A DNA stretch of 64,000 nucleotides from Archangium violaceum (GCF_016859125.1 NZ_CP069338.1:11473501-11537500); one strand, 5' to 3'; positions 45,223 to 54,233 are shown, counted from the first letter of the stretch. Numbers and translations: made by a program. Notes: a model not told the origin generated them from the sequence alone.

Positions 45223-45318
45223 CACGGAGCGTTAAGGACCCGCGGGTGTAACGCCAGGGGATTTCGGGTAGATTTCCGCTCTCGGGCGCCGTTGCCGCAC
45301 AACCCAGGGTCCAGCTCC

Positions 45319-47589
45319 ATGTCTTCCCTCCCTCAAGGCTCAGCCCCGGTCTCCCGGGAGCGGGCCGGTGTGATCACCGGTGCCCAGGGTTCCGCCGAGG
45401 AGAGGCAACGGGCCAGCAACCAACTGCTGCGGACGCTCACGGAGGCCCAGGCGGATTTCATTCGCGGGGGCAATCCCCGGGAAGCCTTCGAGCGGATGCT
45501 CGCGGTGGTGCTGGAGCTGACGGGCAGTGAATCCGGCGTCATCGGTGAGGTGCATCAGGCACCCGGCTCCGCGCCCTCGTTCCGGGTCGTCGCCAGCCTC
45601 CCGTCGAACGAGACGAATGCCCCGTGGGAGCTCCCCGTGCGCTCGGAGACGCCAGGTCGGGAGCCGAGGGATCTCCGCACGCTCGTGGGGACCGTCTCCA
45701 CCTCGGGGGAGGCCGTGCTGTGCGGAGGCCCCGGCGCGGAGCGCACCTTCCTCGGACTGCCCCTGGAGTCCGGAGGGGAGCGACTGGGAGTGGTGGGCCT
45801 CGCCAACCGTCCCGGCGGGTACGACGCCGAGCTCATCGACTTCCTCCAACCCTTCCTCCTCGTCTGCGGCAGCCTGTTGATCGGCTGTCGCCACGAGCAG
45901 CGGCACCAGCGGGACGAGCAGGAGCTGCGCCGCACCGAGGAGCGGAGCGCGGAGCGCCTGCGGCTGGTGATGGAGAGCCTGGTGGATGGTGTGTGGGACC
46001 TGGACCTGACCACCGGCCAGATGTTCACCAACCGCCGCTGGATGGGCATGCTGGGCTACGACGAGGGCGAGCTGGAGAGCAGCTTCGCCTCCTGGTCCAT
46101 GTTGTGCCACCCCGAGGACCTGCCCGAGAGCATGCGGGTCTTCAATGAGTACATGGCCGACGCCCTCCCGATCATCGAGCGTGAGCACCGCTTCCGGTGC
46201 AAGGACGGCAGCTGGCGCTGGATACTCTCCCGGGCCCGGATCGTGGCGCGCGACGAGCAGGGCCGCCCGTTGCGCATGGTGGGCACCAACGTGGACATCA
46301 CCGCGCGAAAGCTCGGAGAGGATCGCCTGCGGGCCCTGGTGAGCACCCTGCCGGACATGGTCTTCCGCATCGGCGCCGACGGCACCTACCGCGACTTCCA
46401 CGCCAACAACAACAAGGAGCTGCTCCTCCCGCCCGAGAGAATCATCGGCACCAACATGCGGGATCTGCCGCTCTCCAAGCCCCTGCTCGACAAGGCGCTC
46501 ATGCACCTGGCCCGCGCCATCCGCGAGGGCACCCTGGAGGTCTTCGAGTACGTGCTGGACATGCCCCAGTCGGGTCGCACGCACTACGAGGTGCGCCTGA
46601 CGCGCAGCGCGCCGGACGAGGTCATCTCCATCATCCGCGACATCACCGAGCGCAAGCTGGCCGAGGAGCGGCTCCTCCAGCAGGAGGAGGAGCTGCGGCG
46701 CCACCGCGACAGCCTCGAGGAGCTGGTGCGCACCCGCAGCGAGAAGCTGCTGCAGGCCACCCTCGAGCTGGAGGAGCAGCAGTCCCAGCTCATCCAGACC
46801 GAGAAGATGGCCTCGCTGGGGCAGATGGCCGCTGGCGTCGCGCATGAGATCAACAACCCGGTCAGCTACGTGATGAGCAACCTGGGGTCGCTGGATCAGT
46901 ACTTCTCCTCGCTCGCGCCGCTGATGCAGCTCCAGCGCGAGCTGCTGGCCCCCCAGCAAGAGGAGTCCAGCGGCGTGACCGCGGAGATTCTCGCGCGGAT
47001 GCGCGAGCTGTGGCAGCGAGAGGACGTGGAGTACATCCTCGGGGATCTGCCGGAGCTCATCGAGGAGTCCCTGGCGGGAACCCGGCGCATCAAGGAGATC
47101 GCCCAGAGCCTGCGCTCGTTCGCGCGCGAGGACTCGGGAGAGCCGCAGCTCGTGGACGTGAACGCGGAGCTGGCCTCCACGCTGAAGATCGTCTGGAACG
47201 AGCTCAAGTACAAATGCGAGGTGAAGCGCGACTTCGGTCCGCTGCCGCCCGTGAGCTGCCACCCCACGCAGATCGCCCAGGTGTTCACCAACCTGCTCAT
47301 CAACGCGGCGCAGGCCATCGAGACGCGGGGAGAGATCCGCATCCGCACGCGGCACGAGGGCAACGAGGTGGTGGTGGAGGTGGCCGACACGGGCAAGGGG
47401 ATGACGCAGGAAACGATCTCCAAGCTCTTCACGCCCTTCTTCACCACCAAGCCAAGGGGCCAGGGCACGGGACTCGGGCTGTCCGTCAGCTACGGCATCA
47501 TCACCCGGCACAAGGGCCGCATCGACGTGCAGAGCGAGCCCGGCAAGGGCAGCACCTTCATCGTCCGCCTGCCCGCCGCGCAACGCTGA
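45319..47589 (+). CDS. Orphan GAF-PAS-PAS sensor histidine kinase
   Basis: 756 residues from ATG 45319 (TTG 45292 is possible but has no site). GAF-like domain about 30-190 (GEVHQAPGSAPSFR, FLGLPLESGGERLGVVGLANRPGG), first PAS with PAC (MESLVDGVWDLDLTTGQMFTNRRWMGMLGYDEGEL ... RIVARDEQGRPLRMVGTNVDITARK), second PAS (LVSTLPDMVFRIGADGTYRDF ... VISIIRDITERKLAEER), a coiled coil, HisKA with H509 in AAGVAHEINNPVSYV, and HATPase (FTNLLINAAQAIETRG, VADTGKGM, GQGTGLGLSVSYGI). Cytoplasmic. No partner regulator nearby. The C-terminal half is strikingly similar to the kinase at 41855, so the pair probably arose by duplication with added PAS domains. Confidence 0.92.
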   Translation: MSSLPQGSAPVSRERAGVITGAQGSAEERQRASNQLLRTLTEAQADFIRGGNPREAFERMLAVVLELTGSESGVIGEVHQAPGSAPSFRVVASLPSNETNAPWELPVRSETPGREPRDLRTLVGTVSTSGEAVLCGGPGAERTFLGLPLESGGERLGVVGLANRPGGYDAELIDFLQPFLLVCGSLLIGCRHEQRHQRDEQELRRTEERSAERLRLVMESLVDGVWDLDLTTGQMFTNRRWMGMLGYDEGELESSFASWSMLCHPEDLPESMRVFNEYMADALPIIEREHRFRCKDGSWRWILSRARIVARDEQGRPLRMVGTNVDITARKLGEDRLRALVSTLPDMVFRIGADGTYRDFHANNNKELLLPPERIIGTNMRDLPLSKPLLDKALMHLARAIREGTLEVFEYVLDMPQSGRTHYEVRLTRSAPDEVISIIRDITERKLAEERLLQQEEELRRHRDSLEELVRTRSEKLLQATLELEEQQSQLIQTEKMASLGQMAAGVAHEINNPVSYVMSNLGSLDQYFSSLAPLMQLQRELLAPQQEESSGVTAEILARMRELWQREDVEYILGDLPELIEESLAGTRRIKEIAQSLRSFAREDSGEPQLVDVNAELASTLKIVWNELKYKCEVKRDFGPLPPVSCHPTQIAQVFTNLLINAAQAIETRGEIRIRTRHEGNEVVVEVADTGKGMTQETISKLFTPFFTTKPRGQGTGLGLSVSYGIITRHKGRIDVQSEPGKGSTFIVRLPAAQR

Positions 47590-47597
47590 GCCGCCAC

Positions 47598-47768
47598 CCC
47601 ACCCGGCAGGACGAGCGCGAAGGGCCCTGGCACCTCGGCGAACGTGCGCTCCGGCACGATGCGCATCCCGAGCTCGGTCGTGATGGGCTCCAGGCGCTCA
47701 CCGACCGTGACGACCTCGAATCCTGGTTCGGGGCCCGCCTGGCGGCCGGGCCTCCGTGATGAAACCAT
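47598..47768 (-). pseudogene. DJ-1/PfpI-family remnant
   Basis: On the minus strand, in an open frame, GFEVVTVGERLEPITTELG and MRIVPERTFAEVPGPFALVLPGG match the central strand of DJ-1/PfpI proteins (F-x-V-x-T-V, then G-x-R-I-x-P-D-x-x-F-x-D-V, then V-P-G-G). The N-terminal strand with the nucleophile region and everything after the PGG (including the catalytic Cys elbow) are missing; the frame then runs into the histidine kinase's antisense. It lies in the 264-nt gap between two rightward genes, the only non-coding space there, so it is best read as a decayed gene. Confidence 0.55.
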
Positions 47769-47853
47769 GATGAAGAACGTAACCCGGCGTGAGGCACGCT
47801 GCAGGCCGCATCTGGATGATGGCTCGCATCCCGATGCCCGAGGTTGCCCGAAG

Positions 47854-49809
47854 ATGAAGCACCTGCTGAGAAGTGCCCTCTGCTGTGTCCTCCTGCTGCT
47901 GTCCGCACCGGCCATGGCGGACAGTGTCATCGTCGGCAAGGTCACCAGCGCCGAGAACAAGAAGCCCCTCGCGGACGTGGTGATCACCGCGACCTCTCCC
48001 AACCTGCAGGGAGAGCAGGTCGTGGTGTCGGACGCACAGGGCAACTACCGCATCCCCCAACTGCCACCGGGCGTCTACACCCTGCGGTTCGAAAAGGAAT
48101 CGTTCAAGCCGTTCGCGCGGACGGACATCCAGCTGCGCCTGGATCGCACCATCCGCGTGAACGTGGAGCTCCTGCCCGAAAGCTTCGCCGAGGTGATCGA
48201 GGTAACGGGCAGGGCCAGTCGCCCGCTCATCGACCTTGGAGCCATCGGCAAGGGCATCAGCAACTTCTTCGGGGGCCGAGGGCGCTCGGGCGCCCAGCGC
48301 AACGCCCCCCCCGCCCCGCCCGCCAGTGCGGGCCCTCCGGCCCCCCCGCCTCCCGAGCGCACCGCGCCGCTGCCCCAGCAGCCCTTCGCGGACATGTACT
48401 TCAAGAGCTATGGGGTGAACCCGACCATCGACACCGAGGAGGAGCGCTTCTCCACCTTCTCCGTGGACGTGGACACCGCGTCCTACTCGATGGCGCGCGC
48501 CTACCTGGAGCGGGGGGCACTGCCAGACGAGCAGTCGGTGCGCGTGGAGGAGTTCGTCAACAGCTTCGACTACGGCTACGCGAGCGACCCCGAGTCTCCC
48601 TTCAGCGTGCACGTGGAGGGATTCCCCTCTCCCAGCCGCAAGGGCTACCACGTGGTGCACATCGGGCTGAAGGCGCGCGAGGTGAGCCGTGCGGCGCGCA
48701 AGCCCGCCCACCTCGTCTTCGTCATCGACGTGTCCGGCTCCATGAACATCGAGAACCGGCTCGCGCTGGTGAAGCGGGCGCTGCGGCTGTTGGTGGACGA
48801 GCTCGACGAGCGCGATCGGATCTCCATCGCCGTCTACGGCTCGACCGCGCACCTGGTGCTCGGGCCCACGAGCGCCGCCGACAAACACAAGTTGATGAAC
48901 GCCATCGACAGGCTCCAGTCCGAGGGCTCCACCAACGCCCAGGCGGGCCTCGAGCTGGGCTACGCGATGGCCTCGGAGAACCTGCTCGAGGGCGGCATCA
49001 ACCGCGTCATCCTGTGCTCGGACGGGGTCGCCAACAACGGCATTACCGACGCGGACGGTATCTGGGAGCGGGTGCGCAAGCAGGCGGCGCGAGGCATCAC
49101 CCTGACCACCGTCGGCTTCGGCATGGGCAATTACAACGATGTGCTGATGGAGCGGCTCGCCCAGGTGGGAGAGGGCAACTACGCATACGTGGACCAGCTG
49201 GAGGAGGCGCGCCGCATCTTCGTGCAGAACCTCACCGGCACGCTCCAGGTGGTGGCCAGGGACGTGAAGCTGCAGCTCGAGCTCGACCGCCAGGCCGTGA
49301 TCCGCTACCGGCTGGTGGGCTATGAGAACCGGATGCTCGCCAAGGAGCAGTTCGCCGATGACCGGGTGGACGCGGGCGAGGTGGGCGCGGGCCACTCCGT
49401 CACCGCCATCTACGAGGTGAAGCTGCGTGAGCCCATCCCCTCCTTCGCCACCCTGCGCATCCGCTACAAGGCGCCGGAAGGGGGCGACTCGCGGCTGATG
49501 GAGAAGCAGCTGCCCTCCAGCATCCTGCGGACGGCCTACGGCAGCGCCGCGCCTCCCACACGCCTGTCCTACGTGGCGGCCGCCTTCGCCGAGAAGCTGC
49601 GCGGCTCCTACTGGGTCCGCACGCTCTCCTGGGCTCAGCTCGTCTCCCTGTGGGAGGAGGTCGGCGAGCCCCTGCGCGACCGGCCCGATGTGAGGGAGCT
49701 CGGCGCCCTGCTGCGGAAGGCCCAGGCGCTCGATCACCGCACGGATCGCTTCGAGCAGCTCGAGCCGGTCGTTACCATGGACTTCGACCGCGTCCCGGTC
49801 ATCAAGTAG
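47854..49809 (+). CDS. VWA/DUF3520 (YfbK-like) exported protein with N-terminal carboxypeptidase-regulatory-like domain
   Basis: 651 residues from ATG 47854. Signal peptide ending SAPAMA-DS (about 24). A CarboxypepD-reg-like/TonB-plug-type beta domain (GKVTSAENKKPLADVVITATSPN) spans 25-110, then a Gly/Pro-rich spacer, then the YfbK family core: TEEERFSTFSVDVDTASYSMARAYLERGALPDEQSVRVEEFVNSFDY, a VWA domain with MIDAS D-V-S-G-S (FVIDVSGSMN), TNAQAGLELGYAMA, and the C-terminal DUF3520 domain (DVKLQLELDRQAVIRYRLVGYENRML). Periplasmic or surface protein; function in the family is unknown. Lies before the HK/OmpR pair by 9 nt (49809 to 49819). Confidence 0.88.
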   Translation: MKHLLRSALCCVLLLLSAPAMADSVIVGKVTSAENKKPLADVVITATSPNLQGEQVVVSDAQGNYRIPQLPPGVYTLRFEKESFKPFARTDIQLRLDRTIRVNVELLPESFAEVIEVTGRASRPLIDLGAIGKGISNFFGGRGRSGAQRNAPPAPPASAGPPAPPPPERTAPLPQQPFADMYFKSYGVNPTIDTEEERFSTFSVDVDTASYSMARAYLERGALPDEQSVRVEEFVNSFDYGYASDPESPFSVHVEGFPSPSRKGYHVVHIGLKAREVSRAARKPAHLVFVIDVSGSMNIENRLALVKRALRLLVDELDERDRISIAVYGSTAHLVLGPTSAADKHKLMNAIDRLQSEGSTNAQAGLELGYAMASENLLEGGINRVILCSDGVANNGITDADGIWERVRKQAARGITLTTVGFGMGNYNDVLMERLAQVGEGNYAYVDQLEEARRIFVQNLTGTLQVVARDVKLQLELDRQAVIRYRLVGYENRMLAKEQFADDRVDAGEVGAGHSVTAIYEVKLREPIPSFATLRIRYKAPEGGDSRLMEKQLPSSILRTAYGSAAPPTRLSYVAAAFAEKLRGSYWVRTLSWAQLVSLWEEVGEPLRDRPDVRELGALLRKAQALDHRTDRFEQLEPVVTMDFDRVPVIK

Positions 49810-49818
49810 ACCTCCCGC

Positions 49819-51636
49819 ATGCTCCGCAGGCTGCTCCCCACCCTCTCCGCCCTCGTGCTCGGCCTCGCCGGGCTCGGGTGGGGCCTGTGGCAGTTACAGC
49901 GCATCTTCGCCACCGAGCGCGAGGATGCACGGGCCTCGCTCCGCTCCCGGCGCGAGGCCCTCGAGCAGTACGCCCTCGTCGCCCTGAGCCAGGAGCTGAG
50001 GGAGAAGCTGGAAGCGGCACGGCCCGCGCTGGAGCTCGCCGCGGCGGATCCGCTCGCCCCCGCCGCGGGCCTCTACCTGCGCGCGCGCGGGGAACAGCTC
50101 CTTCCACGGCTGGCCCTTCATGACACGGGAGAGGCAACCCCCGCCCGCGACCGGTACACGCGGCTTCGCTCCGGCAAGGAGGTCCCCGACGAGGAGGAGG
50201 GACCCTGGATGGAGCGGCTCGCCCTGATGCGTACCCTGGATCGCGCCCTCGAGCGCCGGGACGCGCGGGCCGCGACCCAGGGGCTCGTGGCCTTCCTCCA
50301 ACACCGCGCGCGGTACGTGCTCGCCTCCACACGGGACGTGCCCGGCTTCCTGGTGGTGCTGGAGGCACTCGCGGAGCGGGCGACCCCGGAGCCGCCCCTC
50401 ATGCAGGCACTGGTGCACGATGGGATGGAGGACGGACAGGGCCACCGGCTGGAGGGCCTGCAACGGCTGCTGCTCCTCAAGCGCTCGCGCTTCACCCGTG
50501 CCGACTTCGACTTCCTGCACGAGCGCGTGGTGGAGCTGTCCAGACGGACGGGGACGCCGGTCATCGACTTCGAGGCGCGTACCGCGGAGCTGGCCGCCGC
50601 TCCCCTGCCCCTGCCCGACTCCATCCCCGGCCCCGTGCTGGTGCGCTCCGGCTGGTACCTGGAGCCGAAGGACGAGGGCCATGTACGAGGCGTGGCGGTA
50701 TCCCTCGATGCGCTGCTGGAGACACTGACCCGGGAGATGCGCGAGCGCGGGCTGCTCGGCCCCGAGGGGCACGTGCGCCTGCTCGGGACGGAGGAGGTGC
50801 TGCCGCTCGCGCGCCTCCCTCTGGGGGTGGAGACGCCGGAGTGGGGGAAGGAGGAAGAGGCCCTGGAGCGGCGCTACCGGTTGAAGACGGGCATGGTGGT
50901 GCTGTGCGCGGGGCTGGCGCTGACCATCGCCGCGCTCGCCTTCCTGGCCCAGCATCGGAAGTACCGCTTCCTGGAGCTCAAGAGCGACTTCGTGGCCACC
51001 GTGTCGCACGAGCTGCGCACACCGCTGGCCTCCATCCGGCTGCTCGCGGAGACGCTCGAGTGGCGGCTGGAGCAGGGCGCGGAGGCAAAGGACTACCCCG
51101 CGCGCATCATCCACGAGGCGGATGGGCTGGGATTCCTCGTGGAGAACCTGCTGTCCTTCAACCGGATCGACAAGGGCCGCTGGGTGCCACACCTCGCGGT
51201 GGTGCGGCTGGACGAGCTGGCGTCCACGCTGCGGCGTGACCTGGAGGCCTGGGCCCGGGTGCCGGTGGAGCTGCACGCCCACGTGGGTGATCGCGAGCTG
51301 CTCGCGGACCCGCAGTTGATGCGATTGCTGCTGGCCAACCTGGCGCGCAACGCCTGCGCCTACAACACGCGTGACCCCGTACGCCTGCACCTGGAGTCGC
51401 TCGCGGACGGGCGGGTGCGCTTCACGGACAACGGCGTGGGCATCCCCATGGCCGAGTGGGAGCGCATCTTCGGCGAGTTCTACCGGCTGAAAGGCCAGGG
51501 ACGAGAGGTCCCCGGCAGCGGGCTCGGGCTCGCGCTATGCCGACGCATCATGCGGCTGCACGGAGGAGACCTCCGCGTGGCGGCCTCCAGTCCCGAGGGG
51601 ACCACCTTCGAGCTCACCTTCCCGGAGCGGCGCTGA
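49819..51636 (+). CDS. Membrane sensor histidine kinase
   Basis: 605 residues. TM1 at 5-27, a large periplasmic domain (about 30-350, rich in Ala and Leu helices, no family recognised), TM2 at about 355-378, then HisKA with H397 in ATVSHELRTPLASIRLLAETLEWRL and an HATPase domain (LANLARNACAYNTRD, FTDNGVGI, GSGLGLALCRRIM). Signal probably a periplasmic molecule or envelope state. Stop and the next ATG abut (TGAATG), so it is translated with the response regulator. Partner of the OmpR-type regulator that follows. Confidence 0.93.
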   Translation: MLRRLLPTLSALVLGLAGLGWGLWQLQRIFATEREDARASLRSRREALEQYALVALSQELREKLEAARPALELAAADPLAPAAGLYLRARGEQLLPRLALHDTGEATPARDRYTRLRSGKEVPDEEEGPWMERLALMRTLDRALERRDARAATQGLVAFLQHRARYVLASTRDVPGFLVVLEALAERATPEPPLMQALVHDGMEDGQGHRLEGLQRLLLLKRSRFTRADFDFLHERVVELSRRTGTPVIDFEARTAELAAAPLPLPDSIPGPVLVRSGWYLEPKDEGHVRGVAVSLDALLETLTREMRERGLLGPEGHVRLLGTEEVLPLARLPLGVETPEWGKEEEALERRYRLKTGMVVLCAGLALTIAALAFLAQHRKYRFLELKSDFVATVSHELRTPLASIRLLAETLEWRLEQGAEAKDYPARIIHEADGLGFLVENLLSFNRIDKGRWVPHLAVVRLDELASTLRRDLEAWARVPVELHAHVGDRELLADPQLMRLLLANLARNACAYNTRDPVRLHLESLADGRVRFTDNGVGIPMAEWERIFGEFYRLKGQGREVPGSGLGLALCRRIMRLHGGDLRVAASSPEGTTFELTFPERR

Positions 51637-52338
51637 ATGACCCACTCACCTCCCGCCATCCTCCTCGTGGAGGACGACCTGAACCTGCGGCTCGCGCTGC
51701 GCGACAACCTGGAGAACCAGGGGGGCTACACCGTGGAGGAGGCGACCACGGTGGCCGAGGCGCGCGTGCATCTGGCCCGGCGAGGCTTCCAGCTCATCCT
51801 GCTCGACGTGATGCTGCCGGACGGAGACGGCTACACGCTGTGCCGGGCGCTGCGCCAGGAGGGGGTGACGACACCGGTGCTGATGCTCACCGCGCGCACG
51901 CTCGAGGACGACGTGGTGCGGGGCTTCGAGGCGGGCGCGCAGGACTACCTGGGCAAGCCCTACCGGTTGCGCGAGTTGCTCGCCCGGGTGGGGGCGCTGG
52001 TGCGGCGCGGCGGCGGCGTGCCCGTGCAGGCGCTGCGCTTCGCGGGCTACCGGATGGACCTCGACCGGCGCAAGGTGGAGACGCCCGAGGGCAAGACGGT
52101 GGAGCTGACGCGCACCGAGTTCGATCTACTCGCCTTCCTCGTGCGGGAGCGCGAGCGCGTGCTGCGCCGGGATGAAATCCTGGACGCGGTGTGGGGCCGG
52201 GACGTGGTGGTGGATCCCCACACCGTGGACAACTTCGTCTCCAGCCTCAAACGCAAGCTGGGATGGAACAGCGCCTCCCGCTTCACCATCCAGACCGTGC
52301 GCGGCGTGGGCTACCGCATGGAGCTCGAGGGCGCGTGA
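51637..52338 (+). CDS. OmpR/PhoB-type response regulator
   Basis: 233 residues. Receiver domain 1-120 with acidic DD (13-14), phosphoacceptor D57 in LLDVMLPDGDG, T/S at LMLTA and GKPYRLREL. Winged-helix DNA-binding domain about 135-230: VELTRTEFDLLAFLVRERERVLRRDEILDAVWG, then VDNFVSSLKRKLG and the wing TVRGVGYRME. Pairs with the adjacent kinase. GTGA at its 3' end overlaps the methyltransferase start, suggesting the methyltransferase is in the same transcript. Confidence 0.95.
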   Translation: MTHSPPAILLVEDDLNLRLALRDNLENQGGYTVEEATTVAEARVHLARRGFQLILLDVMLPDGDGYTLCRALRQEGVTTPVLMLTARTLEDDVVRGFEAGAQDYLGKPYRLRELLARVGALVRRGGGVPVQALRFAGYRMDLDRRKVETPEGKTVELTRTEFDLLAFLVRERERVLRRDEILDAVWGRDVVVDPHTVDNFVSSLKRKLGWNSASRFTIQTVRGVGYRMELEGA

Positions 52339-52913
52339 GCCTCCTCTTCCCGCTCCTGGTGGGCCTCCTGCTGGCGGGAATGCTGTCCATCGTCTTCCAC
52401 ACGCTGCGGACGGGCATTTCGCCCATGCCCACCTCGGGGAAGGTCCGCCGCCAGCTGCTCTCCTTGATTCCACCGGAGCTCGAGGGCACGGTGCTGGAGC
52501 TGGGTTCCGGCTGGGGGACGCTGGCGTTCGCGCTGGCGGACCACTGTCCGCGCGCCCGGGTGGTGGCCTTCGAGCTGTCCCCTCTTCCGTATGCCTTCTC
52601 GCGGCTGCGCCAGCGCCTCGCCCCGCGGCCCAACCTCCAGCTCGTGCGCGAGGACTTCTTCCGCGCTTCCTTCGCGGGGGCCTCCGCCATCGTCTGCTAC
52701 CTCTTCCCCGGCGCCATGAAGCGCCTGGCGCCCAGGTTCTCCGGAGAGCTCGCGCCCGGCACATGCATCGTCAGCAACACCTTCGCGCTCCGCGGGTGGA
52801 AGCCCGTGCGGACCCTCGTGGTGGACGACCTGTACCGCACTCCCATCTACCTCTACGAGGTGCCAGCCCGGGAGGCCGGCTCCGAGGCGAGCGACACAGG
52901 ATCTGGACGGTAG
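52335..52913 (+). CDS. Membrane-anchored class I SAM-dependent methyltransferase
   Basis: 192 residues from GTG 52335, which overlaps the regulator stop (GTGA). An N-terminal TM (4-23) is followed by a Rossmann methyltransferase domain with motif I VLELGSGWGTLAFALA (near 53-68), acidic motif II (VVAFELSPLPYAFSRLRQR), motif post-II (LVREDFFRASF) and a YLFP strand. Substrate is unknown; small TM-anchored methyltransferases of this layout often act on lipids or membrane proteins. Co-translated with a two-component system, so the target is probably regulated by the same signal. Confidence 0.82.
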   Translation: MSLLFPLLVGLLLAGMLSIVFHTLRTGISPMPTSGKVRRQLLSLIPPELEGTVLELGSGWGTLAFALADHCPRARVVAFELSPLPYAFSRLRQRLAPRPNLQLVREDFFRASFAGASAIVCYLFPGAMKRLAPRFSGELAPGTCIVSNTFALRGWKPVRTLVVDDLYRTPIYLYEVPAREAGSEASDTGSGR

Positions 52914-52975
52914 GCAACGGCACCTCCCTTCCTCGGAAGTTGGACCATCGTTCCGCTCTGACAGGTCCTCCGTTC

Positions 52976-54136
52976 ATGTCGGACCCGGGGGATACGATTC
53001 CCTTCGTCGCCGCGAGGAGACGCGGCACGCAATGGGAGGGACTCGTGGCAGACATCGCGGACGGAGCCCAGGTCGAGGTGAAGGGCTCTGGCGCCAGGCC
53101 GTACATCCTGAAGAACACCGGTGGCGTGTACTCGTGCTCGTGCCCGGCCTGGCGCAACCAGTCCGTGGCCATCGAGCGGCGGACGTGCAAGCACCTGCGC
53201 CAGGTTCGAGGGGATGCGGCCGAGGAGGCCCGGGTGGGCTCCACGGGAAACGGCGCCCCGGCCCAACCAGCGGCCCGCAGCGTCCGTTCCCGCTCGGGCG
53301 CGAGCACGGACGTGGAGTCGGGGACCGTCACCGCCCCGCCGCTGCTGCTGGCCCACTCCTGGGAGAACGACGTCGACCTGACGGGCTGGTGGATGAGCGA
53401 GAAGCTCGACGGCGTGCGCGCGTACTGGGACGGCAAGCAGTTCCTGTCCCGCCAGGGCAATCCGTTCCTCGCACCCGACTGGTTCACCGCGAAGCTGCCC
53501 GACACGCCGCTCGACGGGGAGCTGTTCGGCGGGCGCAAGAAGTTCCAGCGCACGGTGAGCATCGTGCGGCGGCAGGACCGGAGCGATGACTGGAAGGAGC
53601 TGGCCTTCGTGGTCTTCGACGCGCCGGGGATGGACGCGCCCTTCGAGGAGCGGATCGCGCACTGCCAGCGATTCGTCGAGGACGTGGCACCGCCGTACGC
53701 CGAGTGGCTGAAACACGAGCCCTGCCAGGGCGTGGATCATCTGCGCCAGGAGCTGGCGCGGGTGGAGGGACTCGGAGGCGAGGGGCTGATGCTGCGCCGG
53801 CCGGGCTCGCGCTACGAGGCGGGCCGCTCCCACACCCTGCTGAAGGTGAAGAGCTTCAAGGACGACGAGGCGCGCGTGGTGGGGCATGTGGCGGGAGCGG
53901 GCAGACACAAGGGCCGGCTGGGCGCGCTGGAGGTGGAGCTGCGCGACGGCACCCGCTTCTCCGTGGGCACCGGGCTCTCCGACCAGGAGCGGGAGAACCC
54001 GCCCTCCGTGGGCACCATCATCACGTTCCGCTATCAGGAGCTGTCCAACGACGGCGTGCCGCGCTTCCCCTCGTATGTGGGTGTGCGCATCGACGCCGCG
54101 CCCTTCGAGCCGGTGGCCCCGCGCAAACGCGCCTGA
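52976..54136 (+). CDS. SWIM zinc-finger/ATP-dependent DNA ligase fusion (LigE-type)
   Basis: 386 residues from ATG 52976. An N-terminal SWIM zinc finger (C54-x-C56 ... C71-x-H73) precedes a short Ala/Ser linker. The ligase adenylation domain has the active Lys (K143) in SEKLDGVRA, DGELFGGRKKFQ, EGLGGEGLMLRRPGSRYEAG and the motif V LLKVKSFKDDEARVV; the OB fold ends RFSVGTGLSDQERENPPSVG and FRYQELSNDGVPRFPSYVG. The core matches the minimal ATP ligases usually called LigE/Haemophilus type, which normally carry a signal peptide for export. Here the signal peptide is replaced by a SWIM domain, so the protein is cytosolic and zinc-finger guided. Likely role: sealing nicks in a special repair or uptake context. 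Confidence 0.88.
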   Translation: MSDPGDTIPFVAARRRGTQWEGLVADIADGAQVEVKGSGARPYILKNTGGVYSCSCPAWRNQSVAIERRTCKHLRQVRGDAAEEARVGSTGNGAPAQPAARSVRSRSGASTDVESGTVTAPPLLLAHSWENDVDLTGWWMSEKLDGVRAYWDGKQFLSRQGNPFLAPDWFTAKLPDTPLDGELFGGRKKFQRTVSIVRRQDRSDDWKELAFVVFDAPGMDAPFEERIAHCQRFVEDVAPPYAEWLKHEPCQGVDHLRQELARVEGLGGEGLMLRRPGSRYEAGRSHTLLKVKSFKDDEARVVGHVAGAGRHKGRLGALEVELRDGTRFSVGTGLSDQERENPPSVGTIITFRYQELSNDGVPRFPSYVGVRIDAAPFEPVAPRKRA

Positions 54137-54171
54137 GGCGGATTTAACCTTCCGCCGGCTCCGGGGTTTTT
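54137..54171 (+). terminator. Possible terminator after the ligase gene
   Basis: GGCGGA (54137-54142) pairs with TCCGCC (54151-54156) around TTTAACCT directly at the stop codon; a T-run TTTTT follows at 54167-54171 after 10 nt. The distance makes it a weak candidate. Confidence 0.35.
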
Positions 54172-54181
54172 CAGGGCAGAT

Positions 54182-54209
54182 GACGCCGGGAATCGGGTCT
54201 CCCGGCGTC
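54182..54209 (+). promoter_or_regulatory. Leader hairpin before the small exported protein gene
   Basis: GACGCCGGGA and TCCCGGCGTC form a perfect 10-bp stem with an 8-nt loop, ending 24 nt before the ATG at 54234 and just before the GAGGAG ribosome site. No T-run follows. It may be a transcript end of the ligase or a leader structure. Confidence 0.4.
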
Positions 54210-54233
54210 CTTCCCAATGAGGAGACCCCGCTC

